In this document: positions 24,474-33,145 of the stretch, piece after piece
Numbering within the stretch: position 1 is the stretch's first letter
Layout of the letters: every line of letters begins with the position of its first letter
Source of the DNA: Massilia sp. KIM
GTDB taxonomy: Bacteria > Pseudomonadota > Gammaproteobacteria > Burkholderiales > Burkholderiaceae_D
DNA: 64,000 nt
Direction: 5' to 3'
Assembly: GCF_002007115.1 (NCBI RefSeq)
Contig: NZ_MVAD01000001.1
Span: 806,001 to 870,000 of the forward strand
Notes under the pieces: model-generated
Seen by the model: the letters and a program-made list of their open reading frames with translations, nothing else
Told to the model about the DNA's origin: nothing
The model's database searches: none
Translations under genes and position numbers: made by a program

Positions 24474-26624
24474 ATGGCCGACAACAAAGCACCCGTCCTC
24501 AAACGATTCGTCCTGCCATCGGTGATCGACATCGGGCCGGGCCCGCAGCCCTTCAAGCTGGTAGCCGAGGCCGAAGACGGGGCCGACGGCTCGGGCGTCG
24601 CCTATGTCAGCCTGTGGATGAACAGGCCGCTGGACGTGGCCGGCGCCTCCAGCACCACGATGCTGCAGTTCGGCTATTCCTGGTCGGCGGACGGCTTCGG
24701 CGACGCCACGCCGGCGGTCGCCTCGGCCGATTTCACCCTGCGCGAAGCGACCCCGGTCGGCAACTACACGGTCGAATCGGTGTGGGTGACCGACCTGGCC
24801 GGCAACGTCGCCAAGTACGACACCCAGCAGCTGCAAGCGATGGGGATCAACACGGCGCTGGCCGTGACCGGGCGCGCGGCGGACGTGACGGCCCCCGTGC
24901 TGACCGGCCTCAGCCTGCCGGCGACGGTCGACCTGTCGAACGGTCCGGCCCCGCTGCCGCTGACGGTGCAGGCCACGGATGGCGACGGCAGCGGCATCGA
25001 ACTGGTGACGGTGTGGTTCTACCAGTCGCTGGCGACCGAGGGCTACCGCTCGAGTTTCCTCAACCTCGGCAACTACCTGACCAACGACGATTTCCGCGAC
25101 GCGACGCCGAACCAGGCCACGCGCGTGTTCGAGCTCGACCCCGCGACCCCGCCCGGCGACTACCGCGTCAGCCACGTCACCATCACCGACCGCGCCGGCA
25201 ATTCCCGCACCGTGCAGGGCTGGGAGCTGGAGGCGATGGGGGCCTCGACCACCATGAAGGTCAGCGGCGGCGGGGCGGACGACACGCCACCCGAATTGCT
25301 CGACCTGTGGCTGCCGCGCACCGTGTCCCTGCAGTCGGGCGTGCCGCAGACCCTGGCCGTGAGCGCGCGCGACCCCGGCGGCAAGAGCGTGGACAGCGTG
25401 ATCGTGACCCTGGACCGCAAGCTCGCGCTGAGCGATGGCTTGTCGGACAGCCTGTACATCGGGCGCTATTCGGAAGGCGACAACTTCCTCGACGCCAGCC
25501 CGCAATTCGGCGTGGACCGCTTCAAGCTGACCCAGGCGGCGACGCCAGGCACCTACAACATCCTCACGGTCCAGCTGGGCGACGGCAAGGGCAATTACAA
25601 GATCTACTCGGCGCTGGAACTGCAGCAGATGGGCATCAACACCGCGATGACGGTGCTCGACCGGCCCGCCCTGGCGGCCGCCACGCCATCGGCCGCGCCC
25701 TCGGGCGAGGGCAGGTTCGTGGTGTCGCTCACCTCGCCCGACTGGGCCGCCAAGGGCGTCGACTCCTACGCGGCCACCCTGGCCTTCGACCCGGCCAAGC
25801 TGCGCGTGGTGGAGGCGAGCGTGAGCGGCGCGGCCAGCGCCAGCCTGCCCGCGATCGTGAACGCGCAGGGAAGGGTGACGGTGAGCGGCAGTGGCGATCT
25901 GGCGCCCGGGGCCGCGCTCGAGATCGTGCTGGAAGCGATCGACGCCGGCGCGCCGGTGCAGTACGCCCTCGAGAGCTTCCGCGTCAACGGCGTGGCCCAG
26001 GTGATGGGCGCCGGCAATCTCGACACCGTGCGCGCCGGCACCGAGGGCGCGGACCTGTTGCGCGATGCGCTCCCGGGCCTGGTCGATGGCCGCGGCGGGC
26101 CGGATCACCTGGTGTTCGACGGCGAGCGCGCCGGCTACACCGTGCGCAAGGCGGACACCGGCTTCGTGCTCAGCACCCCTGGCGGCGAGCGCATTTCCCT
26201 GGCCAATGTCGAGCGCATCGACTTCGCCGACCGTTCGGTGGCGCTGGACGTGAACGGCGTGGCCGGCCAGGCCTACCGCCTCTACCAGGCCGCCCTCGAC
26301 CGCCGCCCGGACGAATCGGGGCTCGGGTTCTGGCTCAAGCAAATGGACGCCGGCGCCGGGCTGTCCAGCGTGGCGCGCGCCTTCATCCAGAGCGCCGAGT
26401 TCGAAAGGAAGTACGGCGTCGAACCGAGCAACGACGCCTTCGTGTCCGCGCTCTACGCCAACATACTGCACCGCGCGCCCGACGCCGCCGGCAAGGCCTA
26501 CTGGGTCGAGGCGCTCAAGGCCAACTTCGACCGCGCGGAGATGCTGGCCGCCTTCAGCGAAAGCGCGGAGAACGTGGCCCAGGTGGTCGGCAGCATCGAG
26601 AACGGCTTCGATTACGCGGGCTGA
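24474..26624 (+). CDS. Large repeat protein with cohesin-like region and DUF4214 C-terminus
   Basis: 716 residues from ATG 24474 (MADNKAPVLKRFVLPSVIDI); an earlier in-frame ATG at 24354 lies next to the operator and adds non-conserved sequence. Three tandem Ig-like repeats of about 125 residues span residues 1-395, each starting APVL/PPEL plus LP-x-x-V-D/S and ending LQAMGINTALAV, LEAMGASTTMKV or LQQMGINTAMTV. A region near 405-515 resembles a cohesin/dockerin-type beta-sandwich (YAATLAFDPAKLRVVEASVS). Residues 525-610 look like a degenerate RTX segment (GADLLRDALPGLVDGRGGPD). The last 115 residues are DUF4214 (AYRLYQAALDRRPDESGLGF, then FIQSAEFERKYG). There is no Sec signal; type I secretion is likely by analogy. 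Confidence 0.82.
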   Translation: MADNKAPVLKRFVLPSVIDIGPGPQPFKLVAEAEDGADGSGVAYVSLWMNRPLDVAGASSTTMLQFGYSWSADGFGDATPAVASADFTLREATPVGNYTVESVWVTDLAGNVAKYDTQQLQAMGINTALAVTGRAADVTAPVLTGLSLPATVDLSNGPAPLPLTVQATDGDGSGIELVTVWFYQSLATEGYRSSFLNLGNYLTNDDFRDATPNQATRVFELDPATPPGDYRVSHVTITDRAGNSRTVQGWELEAMGASTTMKVSGGGADDTPPELLDLWLPRTVSLQSGVPQTLAVSARDPGGKSVDSVIVTLDRKLALSDGLSDSLYIGRYSEGDNFLDASPQFGVDRFKLTQAATPGTYNILTVQLGDGKGNYKIYSALELQQMGINTAMTVLDRPALAAATPSAAPSGEGRFVVSLTSPDWAAKGVDSYAATLAFDPAKLRVVEASVSGAASASLPAIVNAQGRVTVSGSGDLAPGAALEIVLEAIDAGAPVQYALESFRVNGVAQVMGAGNLDTVRAGTEGADLLRDALPGLVDGRGGPDHLVFDGERAGYTVRKADTGFVLSTPGGERISLANVERIDFADRSVALDVNGVAGQAYRLYQAALDRRPDESGLGFWLKQMDAGAGLSSVARAFIQSAEFERKYGVEPSNDAFVSALYANILHRAPDAAGKAYWVEALKANFDRAEMLAAFSESAENVAQVVGSIENGFDYAG

Positions 26625-26653
26625 TTGACGGCTAGCGCGAGGGCGCGCGCCCC

Positions 26654-26684
26654 AAAAAAAAGACCGCACCCTGGGGTGCGGTCT
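26654..26684 (-). terminator. Rho-independent terminator of dctA
   Basis: On the minus strand an AGACCGCACC-type 10-bp stem is followed by an uninterrupted run of T residues (A8 on the plus strand at 26654-26661). It starts 19 bp after the dctA stop. Confidence 0.9.
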
Positions 26685-26702
26685 GTTCGGGGGCGCAGCG
26701 CG

Positions 26703-28004
26703 TCAGGCGGCTTCGCGCACTTCCCTCAGGCTCTTGTCGTCCTCGACCACCGTGCGGCCATGCAGCACGTCGTCCATGCGGGCGCTGTCCAGTTCCTTCT
26801 CCCACTTCGACACCACCACGGTGGCGACGCCGTTGCCGATGAAGTTGGTCAGCGCGCGGGCTTCGCTCATGAAGCGGTCGATGCCGAGGATCAGGGCCAT
26901 GCCCGCCACCGGAATGGTCGGCACCACGGCCAGGGTCGCGGCCAGGGTGATGAAGCCGGCGCCGGTGATGCCCGATGCGCCTTTCGAGGTCAGCATCGCC
27001 ACGAACAGGATGGTCAGTTCCTGGGTCAGGGTCAGGTCGGTGTTGGTGGCCTGGGCCACGAACAGGGCGGCCATGGTCATGTAGATGTTGGTGCCGTCCA
27101 GGTTGAAGGAGTAGCCGGTGGGGACCACCAGGCCGACTACGGGCTTGGAGCAGCCGAGGCGTTCCAGCTTGCGCATCAGGGCCGGCAGCGCGCTCTCCGA
27201 CGAGCTGGTGCCCAGCACGATCAGCAATTCTTCCTTGATGTAGGCGATGAAGCGGAAGATCGAGAAGCCGGTCATTTTGGCGATGAAGCCCAGCACCACG
27301 GCCACGAACAGGAAGCAGGTCAGGTAGAAGGAGCCCATCAGCTTGGCCAGCGGCAGCAGCGAGTCGATGCCGTACTTGCCGATCGTGAAGGCCATGGCGC
27401 CGAAGGCGCCCAGCGGAGCGACCTTCATGACGATGTTCACGATGCCGAAGATCACGTGCGAGAAGTCCTCGATCAGCTTGGTGACCGGGCGGCCGCGTTC
27501 GCCCATCAGCGAGAGCGAGAAGCCGAACAGGATCGCGATCAGGAGCACCTGCAGGATGTCGCCCTTGGCGAAGGCATCGATGAAGGTGTTCGGGATGATG
27601 TTCATGATGAAGTCGATCGTGCTCTGGTGCTCCGCCTTGGCGGTGTACTGGGCGATCGATTTCGTGTCGAGGTGGGCCGGATCGACGTTGAAGCCGGCGC
27701 CCGGCTTGACCACGTTGGCCACCACCAGGCCGATGGCCAGGGCGAAGGTCGAGACGACCTCGAAATAGAGCAGGGCCTTGCCGCCCACGCGGCCGATCTT
27801 CTTCATGTCCTGCATGCCGGCGATGCCGGCGACCACCGTGCAGAAGATGACGGGGGCGATGATCATCTTGATGAGCTTGATGAAGCCGTCGCCCAGAGGC
27901 TTCATCTTGGTGCCGAGCTCTGGATAGAAGACCCCGAGCAGCACGCCCAGGAAGATGGCGAACAGCACCTGGACGTACAGGATTTTATAGAAGGGCTTTT
28001 TCAT
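26703..28004 (-). CDS. dctA: C4-dicarboxylate:cation symporter DctA
   Basis: 433 residues from ATG 28004. It is a DAACS (glutamate/dicarboxylate symporter) family protein with the [18 protein letters not shown] hairpin, the [19 protein letters not shown] motif and the [20 protein letters not shown] hairpin. The start [20 protein letters not shown] is the typical DctA N-terminus. It imports succinate, fumarate and malate across the inner membrane. No dctBD sensor pair is adjacent. The 5' region contains an extended inverted repeat that overlaps the likely ribosome site. Confidence 0.95.
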   Translation of the reverse strand: MKKPFYKILYVQVLFAIFLGVLLGVFYPELGTKMKPLGDGFIKLIKMIIAPVIFCTVVAGIAGMQDMKKIGRVGGKALLYFEVVSTFALAIGLVVANVVKPGAGFNVDPAHLDTKSIAQYTAKAEHQSTIDFIMNIIPNTFIDAFAKGDILQVLLIAILFGFSLSLMGERGRPVTKLIEDFSHVIFGIVNIVMKVAPLGAFGAMAFTIGKYGIDSLLPLAKLMGSFYLTCFLFVAVVLGFIAKMTGFSIFRFIAYIKEELLIVLGTSSSESALPALMRKLERLGCSKPVVGLVVPTGYSFNLDGTNIYMTMAALFVAQATNTDLTLTQELTILFVAMLTSKGASGITGAGFITLAATLAVVPTIPVAGMALILGIDRFMSEARALTNFIGNGVATVVVSKWEKELDSARMDDVLHGRTVVEDDKSLREVREAA

Positions 28005-28012
28005 GGCGACTC

Positions 28013-28049
28013 TTCAACGATATTGGTGATGAGGCCCATCATCGTTGAA
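28013..28049 (-). promoter_or_regulatory. Inverted repeat in the dctA leader
   Basis: TTCAACGAT (28013-28021) and ATCGTTGAA (28041-28049) are perfect complements, with an inner TGATG/CATCA pair. The arm next to the gene overlaps the purine-rich GAAGAG that would serve as ribosome site for the ATG at 28004. It may be an operator or an RNA hairpin hiding the ribosome site. Confidence 0.5.
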
Positions 28050-28180
28050 TATGACATGACTAGCTATTGTGGAAATCCCCAAGCCATAAGAAAGACAGGC
28101 TATAAGGGAGATAGACGACTGTGATAACTGGTCGTGGAGCCGGCTGCGCCGCTCTTCCGCACAAGCGCAGGCGCGCCGGC

Positions 28181-29473
28181 TCAGCGGCGGACCACGGCGC
28201 CGCCCTTCATCACGAAAGCGACCTTGCCGGCGGCCGCGATGTCGGCGGTCGGATCGCCGTCCACCGCCACCAGGTCGGCCAGCAGGCCGGGCTTGATGCT
28301 CCCCAGTTCCTTCTCCTTGCCGAGGATCGCGGCCGCGCCGCTGGTGGCCGATTGCAGCGCCTCGGCCGGGGTCATGCCCAGCCTGACCATCCACGCGAGC
28401 TCCCGTGCGCTGCTGCCGTGCGCGAACACGCCGACGTCGCTGCCGTGGCCTATCCTCACGCCGAGCTTGCGCGCCAGCCGGAAGGCGCGCTCGGCCTGCT
28501 GCATCGCCGGCGTCGGCGCGCCGCCGCGCACGTGCTTCTGGAAGTATTCGCCGATCGCCTCCGGCGCGCTCAGGGTCGGGATATAGGCGACGCCGCGCTG
28601 GGCCATCAGCCTGAAGCTCGCTTCGGACGCGCCGTAGCCGTGCTCGATGGTGTCGGCCCCCGCCAGCACCGCCATCCGGATCGCCTCGTCGCTGCTCGCA
28701 TGCACCGCCACCTTGCGTCCGCTAACGTGGCTCGCTTCCACCATCGCCTTGAGTTCGTCCATGGTGAAGGTCGGGCGCGTGCTGCCGTCGATGCCGGTGC
28801 GGTAGTCGCCATAGATCTTGATCCAGTCGGCGCCGCGCGCCGCCTGCTCGCGCACCGCCTTCACCGCTTCGACCACGCCGGTCACCGGCTGCGCGCCGTA
28901 GGGCAGCTCCATGTCGGGCCGGTAGCTGCGCTCCGCCGGCCCGTAGCTGTAGCTGGCCACGATCGCGCGGGTTGCGACGAACAGGCGCGGCCCCGGCGCC
29001 ACGCCTTCGTCGATGGCGCGCTTGATGCCGACGTCGGCGTAGTCCGCGCCCTCGGTGCCGAGATCGCGCAGGGTGGTGAAGCCGGACTGCAAGGTGGAGG
29101 CCGCATGCTTCGCGGCCAGCATGATGCGGTAGGCGACCGGCTCCTTGATCACCTGGTCGTCCCAGGTGGTCTCGTTATACGGATGCAGCAGCAGGTGCGA
29201 GTGCAGGTCGATCATGCCCGGGATCAGGGTCTTGCCCGGCAAGGCGATGCGTTCGGCGTCGGGCGGCGCCTTGATGCCGTCGAGCGGCCCGGCGGCCTCG
29301 ATGCGGCCCCTGGTCACCAGCACGCCCCAGCCGCGCTGCGGCGCGCCATCGCCGGTCCAGACCCGCTCGGGGACCAGCAGGACCGGACCATCGTTCACCG
29401 GAGGGGCCGCGTGGGCCGCCGTCAGGCACAGGGAGATAGCGGCAAGGAAGAAGCGTCGGGTCCGGGTGCGCAT
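28181..29473 (-). CDS. Exported metal-dependent amidohydrolase
   Basis: 430 residues from ATG 29473, with a Sec signal peptide (RTRTRRFFLAAISLCLTAAH, cleaving after AHA). It belongs to the imidazolonepropionase/Xaa-Pro dipeptidase-like amidohydrolases: metal ligands in GMIDLHSHLLLHP, KIYGDY lysine, KVAVHASSDEAIRMAVLAGA and EHGYGA, and IGHGSDVGVFAHGSSARELA near the end, with SIKPGLLADLVAVDGDP as the usual closing strand. The canonical GTD is GSD here, keeping the Asp. The substrate is unknown; dipeptides or cyclic amides are usual. It is probably periplasmic. Confidence 0.87.
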   Translation of the reverse strand: MRTRTRRFFLAAISLCLTAAHAAPPVNDGPVLLVPERVWTGDGAPQRGWGVLVTRGRIEAAGPLDGIKAPPDAERIALPGKTLIPGMIDLHSHLLLHPYNETTWDDQVIKEPVAYRIMLAAKHAASTLQSGFTTLRDLGTEGADYADVGIKRAIDEGVAPGPRLFVATRAIVASYSYGPAERSYRPDMELPYGAQPVTGVVEAVKAVREQAARGADWIKIYGDYRTGIDGSTRPTFTMDELKAMVEASHVSGRKVAVHASSDEAIRMAVLAGADTIEHGYGASEASFRLMAQRGVAYIPTLSAPEAIGEYFQKHVRGGAPTPAMQQAERAFRLARKLGVRIGHGSDVGVFAHGSSARELAWMVRLGMTPAEALQSATSGAAAILGKEKELGSIKPGLLADLVAVDGDPTADIAAAGKVAFVMKGGAVVRR

Positions 29474-29561
29474 GGTGGCCTGCTCATGGTTGTCGTGAAG
29501 ACGGCATCATAGCGGAGCGCGGCGCTGTCGGCGCGCAAACCAGGCGCCTCTGGCGGCATGA

Positions 29562-30482
29562 TCAGGCGGCCGCTCGCGCCGCCCTGCGGTATTCGCCCGG
29601 TCCCACGCCGTGGCTGCGCTTGAACACACGGTTGAAGGCGGCCTCGGACTGGTAGCCGACCGCCTCGCCGATCACCGCCACCGGGCGCGTGTCCTGGGCC
29701 AGCCAGCGCGCCGCCTGGGCCATCCTCAGCTGGGTCAGGGCGTCCAGCGGGGTCACGCCGGCCACGTTGCGGAACAGCCGCGCGAAGGTGGCGCGCGACA
29801 TGAAGCAGGCCTCGGCCAGGTCTTCGATCACCCAGGCCTTCTCGGGATGCTCGAGCATCTTCTGCATGGCCGGCCCGAGCCGGCGGTCGGCCAGCAGGGC
29901 GAACAGGCCGGGCGTGGTGGAGGCCTCGTCGAGCCAGGCGCGCAGCAGCAGCGCGAACAGCGCCGCCGAGAGCTGGGCCACGACCGCGCTGGCGCCGGGG
30001 CGCGCGCTGTCCGTCTCGTTCCTCAGCATCATGATCAGGGCGTGCAGGCCGGCGAAGTCGGGCCGGCCGGCGGTGCGCACCACGATGGTGTCGGGCAGGG
30101 CGCGCTGCAGCACCCGGCGCGCGCCATCGTCGAACACGAACTGGCCGCACAGGATGCCGGTCAGTTCGCCGCTGCCGTGGTTGGCCTTCCAGCGCACCAG
30201 GTCGGGGCCGGGCACTTCGTGGATCGGCGTGGCGCCCTCCGGGGGGCCGGCATGCAGGCGGTGCGCGCCGCCCTGGGGGAAGACCACGATGTCGCCGGCA
30301 CGCAGCTCGACCCGCTTGCCCCCGATCTCGACCGAGGCCGCGCCGTCCACGATCAGGTGGTAGGGCGCGACCCCGGGCTCGGATGCCGGATGCTCCAGCA
30401 CCCAGGGCGCGGCCAGGGCGCAGCGGATGTCGAGCGAAGTACGCAGGGAGAACAGGGAAAGCAGGCGGCTGAGGGTATCCAT
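29562..30482 (-). CDS. AraC family transcriptional regulator
   Basis: 306 residues from ATG 30482; the frame reaches 30773 but that part lies opposite the glutaredoxin gene. An N-terminal cupin (VEIGGKRVELRAGDIVVFPQ, then GGAHRLHAG) precedes a double helix-turn-helix: VIEDLAEACFMSRATFARLF, VAGVTPLDALTQLRMAQAA and GEAVGYQSEAAFNRVFKRSH. It fits the cupin_6/AraC group, often regulators of adjacent oxidoreductases. It is divergent from the glutaredoxin gene with 105 bp between the starts. The effector is not known. Confidence 0.9.
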   Translation of the reverse strand: MDTLSRLLSLFSLRTSLDIRCALAAPWVLEHPASEPGVAPYHLIVDGAASVEIGGKRVELRAGDIVVFPQGGAHRLHAGPPEGATPIHEVPGPDLVRWKANHGSGELTGILCGQFVFDDGARRVLQRALPDTIVVRTAGRPDFAGLHALIMMLRNETDSARPGASAVVAQLSAALFALLLRAWLDEASTTPGLFALLADRRLGPAMQKMLEHPEKAWVIEDLAEACFMSRATFARLFRNVAGVTPLDALTQLRMAQAARWLAQDTRPVAVIGEAVGYQSEAAFNRVFKRSHGVGPGEYRRAARAAA

Positions 30483-30587
30483 GGGCGAGGGCTGAGACGA
30501 TCGGGCAAATTGTAGCGCGCCTCGCGCATGGCGCAAGGGCCGGGACCCGCCTAGACTGGAGTCCTCATCCATAAGAAGGAGGACGTC

Positions 30588-30833
30588 ATGGACAGCGTGA
30601 CCATCTATACCACCGATTATTGCGGCTACTGCCGCATGGCCAAGAGCCTGCTGGCCGGGAAGGGGATTCCCTATACCGAGATCGACGTCGGCCTCGATGC
30701 GGCCGAGCGCCAGAAACTGATCGAGCGCACCGGGCGGCGCACCGTGCCGCAAATCTTCATCGGCGAGCGCCACGTCGGCGGCTTCGACGACCTGGCCGCG
30801 CTCGAGCGCAGCGGCGGCCTGCAGGCCGCCTGA
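30588..30833 (+). CDS. Glutaredoxin
   Basis: 81 residues from ATG 30588, preceded by AGGAGG. The active site is CGYC (TDYCGYCRMAKSLLAGKG) where GrxC proteins usually have CPYC. The cis-proline RRTVPQIFIGERHVGG and the terminal GGFDDLAALERSGGL complete the glutathione-binding fold. It reduces disulfides with glutathione in the cytosol. It stands alone, followed by the TAA repeat array of the convergent gene. Confidence 0.92.
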   Translation: MDSVTIYTTDYCGYCRMAKSLLAGKGIPYTEIDVGLDAAERQKLIERTGRRTVPQIFIGERHVGGFDDLAALERSGGLQAA

Positions 30834-30849
30834 GCCCCGTCGGGCTCAG

Positions 30850-30930
30850 TTACTGCGCGGGTTACTGCGCGGGTTACTGCGCGGCTTACTGCGCAGCTTA
30901 CTGTGCGGCTTACTGTGCGCCTTACTGCGC
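30850..30930. repeat. 12-nt tandem repeat carrying seven in-frame stop codons
   Basis: On the plus strand TTACTG recurs with TTA at 30850, 30862, 30874, 30886, 30898, 30910 and 30922, always 12 nt apart. Read on the minus strand each unit is close to GCGCAGTAA plus 3 nt, so the first copy is the natural end of the 3-hydroxybutyrate dehydrogenase gene (Ala-Gln-stop) and six more TAA codons follow in the same frame. Confidence 0.95.
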
Positions 30931-31716
30931 GGCCCAGCCGCCGTCCATGTTCCATGCCACGCCGCGCACCTGGGCGCCGGCCGGGCTGCAGAAGAACACG
31001 GCCAGCGCGCCCAGTTCCTCGGGCGTGACGAACTCGCCTGAGGGCTGCTTCTCGGCCAGCAGGGCGCGGCGTGCCGCCTCCTTGCTCAGCCCCTCGCGCG
31101 CGGCGCGGTCGTCGACCTGTTTCTGCACCAGCGGGGTCAGCACCCAGCCCGGGCAGATCGCGTTGCAGGTCACGCCGGTCTGCGCCGTCTCCAGCGCGAC
31201 GGCCTTGGTGAAGCCCACCAGGCCGTGCTTGGCGGCCACGTAAGCCGACTTCTGGGCTGAGGCCACCAGCCCGTGGACCGAGGCCAGGTTGATCACGCGG
31301 CCCCAGTTCTTCTGCTTCATGGCGGGCAGGGCCAGGCGCGTGGTGTGGAAGGCCGAGCTCAGGTTGATCGCGATGATCGCGTCCCAGCGCTCGACCGGGA
31401 ACTCCTCCACCGGGGCGACGTGCTGGATGCCTGCATTGTTGACCAGGATGTCCACGCCGCCGAAGCGCGCGGTGGCGAACTTCATCATCTCCTCGATCTG
31501 CTCGGGCCTGGACATGTCGGCATTGTGATAGGCCGTCTGCACGCCGAATTCCGCCCCCATGTCGGTGTAGAGCTTCTCGATCTGCTGCGCGTCGCCGAAC
31601 CCGTTGAGCACGATATTCGCGCCCTCTTCGGCCAATGCGCGCGCGATACCCAGGCCGATGCCCGAGGTCGAACCGGTGACGAGCGCTGTTTTACCGCTTA
31701 GCATGGTGGATTTCAT
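30922..31716 (-). CDS. 3-hydroxybutyrate dehydrogenase
   Basis: 264 residues from ATG 31716 with AGGACAC upstream; ATG 31704 is a weaker alternative. The SDR motifs are TGSTSGIGLG, NNAG, catalytic Ser in LASVHGLV and YVAAK, and it has the features that set apart D-3-hydroxybutyrate dehydrogenases: NNAGIQHVAPVEEFPVERWD, AINLSSAFH and GWVLTPLVQKQVDDRA. It converts D-3-hydroxybutyrate to acetoacetate with NAD, a step in polyhydroxybutyrate use. The CoA-transferase at 21188-22558 could activate the product. The gene is divergent from the alpha/beta hydrolase and ends in a stop-codon repeat. Confidence 0.92.
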   Translation of the reverse strand: MKSTMLSGKTALVTGSTSGIGLGIARALAEEGANIVLNGFGDAQQIEKLYTDMGAEFGVQTAYHNADMSRPEQIEEMMKFATARFGGVDILVNNAGIQHVAPVEEFPVERWDAIIAINLSSAFHTTRLALPAMKQKNWGRVINLASVHGLVASAQKSAYVAAKHGLVGFTKAVALETAQTGVTCNAICPGWVLTPLVQKQVDDRAAREGLSKEAARRALLAEKQPSGEFVTPEELGALAVFFCSPAGAQVRGVAWNMDGGWAAQ

Positions 31717-31840
31717 TGTGTCCTCTATGTGTGGTGATCGGGGAAGCTTCCTCAGAATTGGTAGAATTCTAATCGCAACGCCCGGTAGAATGGTGCATTG
31801 CAGTGTAGAAGAGACCAATTTTGTCACCACGGAGCGCCCC

Positions 31841-32719
31841 ATGTCTGAACCCAGGATAAAACACGTGCAGTGCTGCTCGCCTGCCGGACTGCACCGGGTC
31901 GCGTACAAGGAATGGGGCGATCCGACCAACACCAGGGTGCTGGTGTGCGTGCACGGCGTCACCCGCGTGGGCGACGACTTCGACCGCCTGGCCCAGGCCT
32001 TGTGCGGCGACTACCGCGTGGTCTGCCCCGACGTGGTCGGCCGCGGCCGCTCCGGCCGCCTGCGCGACCCGGCCTATTACACGGTGCAGCAGTACGTGCA
32101 CGACATGGTCACCCTGATCGCCCGCGTCACCGCGCCCGGCGACACGGACGAGGTGCACTGGTTCGGCACCTCGATGGGCGGCCTGATCGGCATGATGCTG
32201 GCCGCCTGCGAAGACAGCCCGATCACGAAACTCGTCATCAACGACATCGGCCCGGTGCTCGACCAGGCCGCCATGCAGCGCATCGGCGAGTACATCGGCC
32301 AGGACATCCGCTTCCCCAGCTTCGAGGCCGGCGCCGAGTACGTCAAGGCGGTGTCGCTGTCCTTCGGCCCGCACGACGATGAGGAATGGCGCAAGCTCGC
32401 CAGCGACGTGCTGCGCCAGGACGCCGACGGCCAGTGGGTGCGCCACTACGACCTGGGCCTGGCCCAGCCGTTCAAGGCGATCACGCCGGAACGCGCCGCC
32501 AGCGACGAGGCCCAGCTGTGGGCCGCCTGGGACCGCATCCGCTGCCCGACCCTGCTGGTGCGCGGCGGACTCTCGGACCTGCTCTCGCCCGAGACCGCCG
32601 CGCAGATGACCCAGCGCGGGCCGAAGCCGCGCCTGGTCGAGATTCCGGGCGTCGGCCATGCGCCGACCTTCCTGCACGAGGACCAGATCGCCATCGCGAA
32701 AGAATTTTTGACCGGCTGA
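31841..32719 (+). CDS. Alpha/beta hydrolase
   Basis: 292 residues from ATG 31841. The fold-1 pattern is HGVTRVGDDFDRLAQAL (oxyanion side), the nucleophile elbow WFGTSMGGLIGMMLA, an acid in RGGLSDLLSPET and the catalytic His in IPGVGHAPTF. There is no signal peptide. The frame upstream of 31841 overlaps the divergent dehydrogenase and is not coding. The divergent pairing with 3-hydroxybutyrate dehydrogenase suggests a role in hydroxybutyrate oligomer or ester hydrolysis, but sequence does not establish this. Confidence 0.87.
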   Translation: MSEPRIKHVQCCSPAGLHRVAYKEWGDPTNTRVLVCVHGVTRVGDDFDRLAQALCGDYRVVCPDVVGRGRSGRLRDPAYYTVQQYVHDMVTLIARVTAPGDTDEVHWFGTSMGGLIGMMLAACEDSPITKLVINDIGPVLDQAAMQRIGEYIGQDIRFPSFEAGAEYVKAVSLSFGPHDDEEWRKLASDVLRQDADGQWVRHYDLGLAQPFKAITPERAASDEAQLWAAWDRIRCPTLLVRGGLSDLLSPETAAQMTQRGPKPRLVEIPGVGHAPTFLHEDQIAIAKEFLTG

Positions 32720-32788
32720 GGGTCGGGTCCCGACTTCAGCCGGCCGTCAGCAACGCTAGATAAAACAACCAAAGCAACGAAAGCAACC

Positions 32789-33139
32789 ATGGAAATCAAA
32801 CGACTCCACGTAGGCAAGCGCCTGTCCGAAACCGCCATCCACAACGGCACCATCTACCTGGCCGGCCAGATCGCGGAAGACACTTCGCAGGGCATCGAAG
32901 GCCAGATGCGCGAGGTGCTGGGCCACGTCGACCGCCTGCTGGGCGAGGCCGGCAGCGACAAGACCTGCATCCTGATGTGCCAGATCTTCATCTCCGACAT
33001 GGCCAACTTCGCCGGCATGAACGCCGTGTGGGACGAGTGGGTCGCCCAGGGCCACACCCCGCCGCGCGCCACCGTCGAGGCCAAGCTGGCCAACCCCGCA
33101 TGCCTGGTGGAGGTCTGCATCACCGCCGCCCTGCGCTGA
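32789..33139 (+). CDS. RidA family protein
   Basis: 116 residues from ATG 32789. It fits the YjgF/YER057c/UK114 fold: LSETAIHNGTIYLAGQIAED near the start and PRATVEAKLANPACLVEV at the end, with the Arg of the imine-binding site in PRAT and the following Glu. RidA proteins hydrolyse reactive enamine/imine intermediates from PLP enzymes in the cytosol; several subgroups lack proven activity. The relA gene starts 7 nt after its stop, so the two are probably co-transcribed. Confidence 0.9.
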   Translation: MEIKRLHVGKRLSETAIHNGTIYLAGQIAEDTSQGIEGQMREVLGHVDRLLGEAGSDKTCILMCQIFISDMANFAGMNAVWDEWVAQGHTPPRATVEAKLANPACLVEVCITAALR

Positions 33140-33145
33140 TCCATC

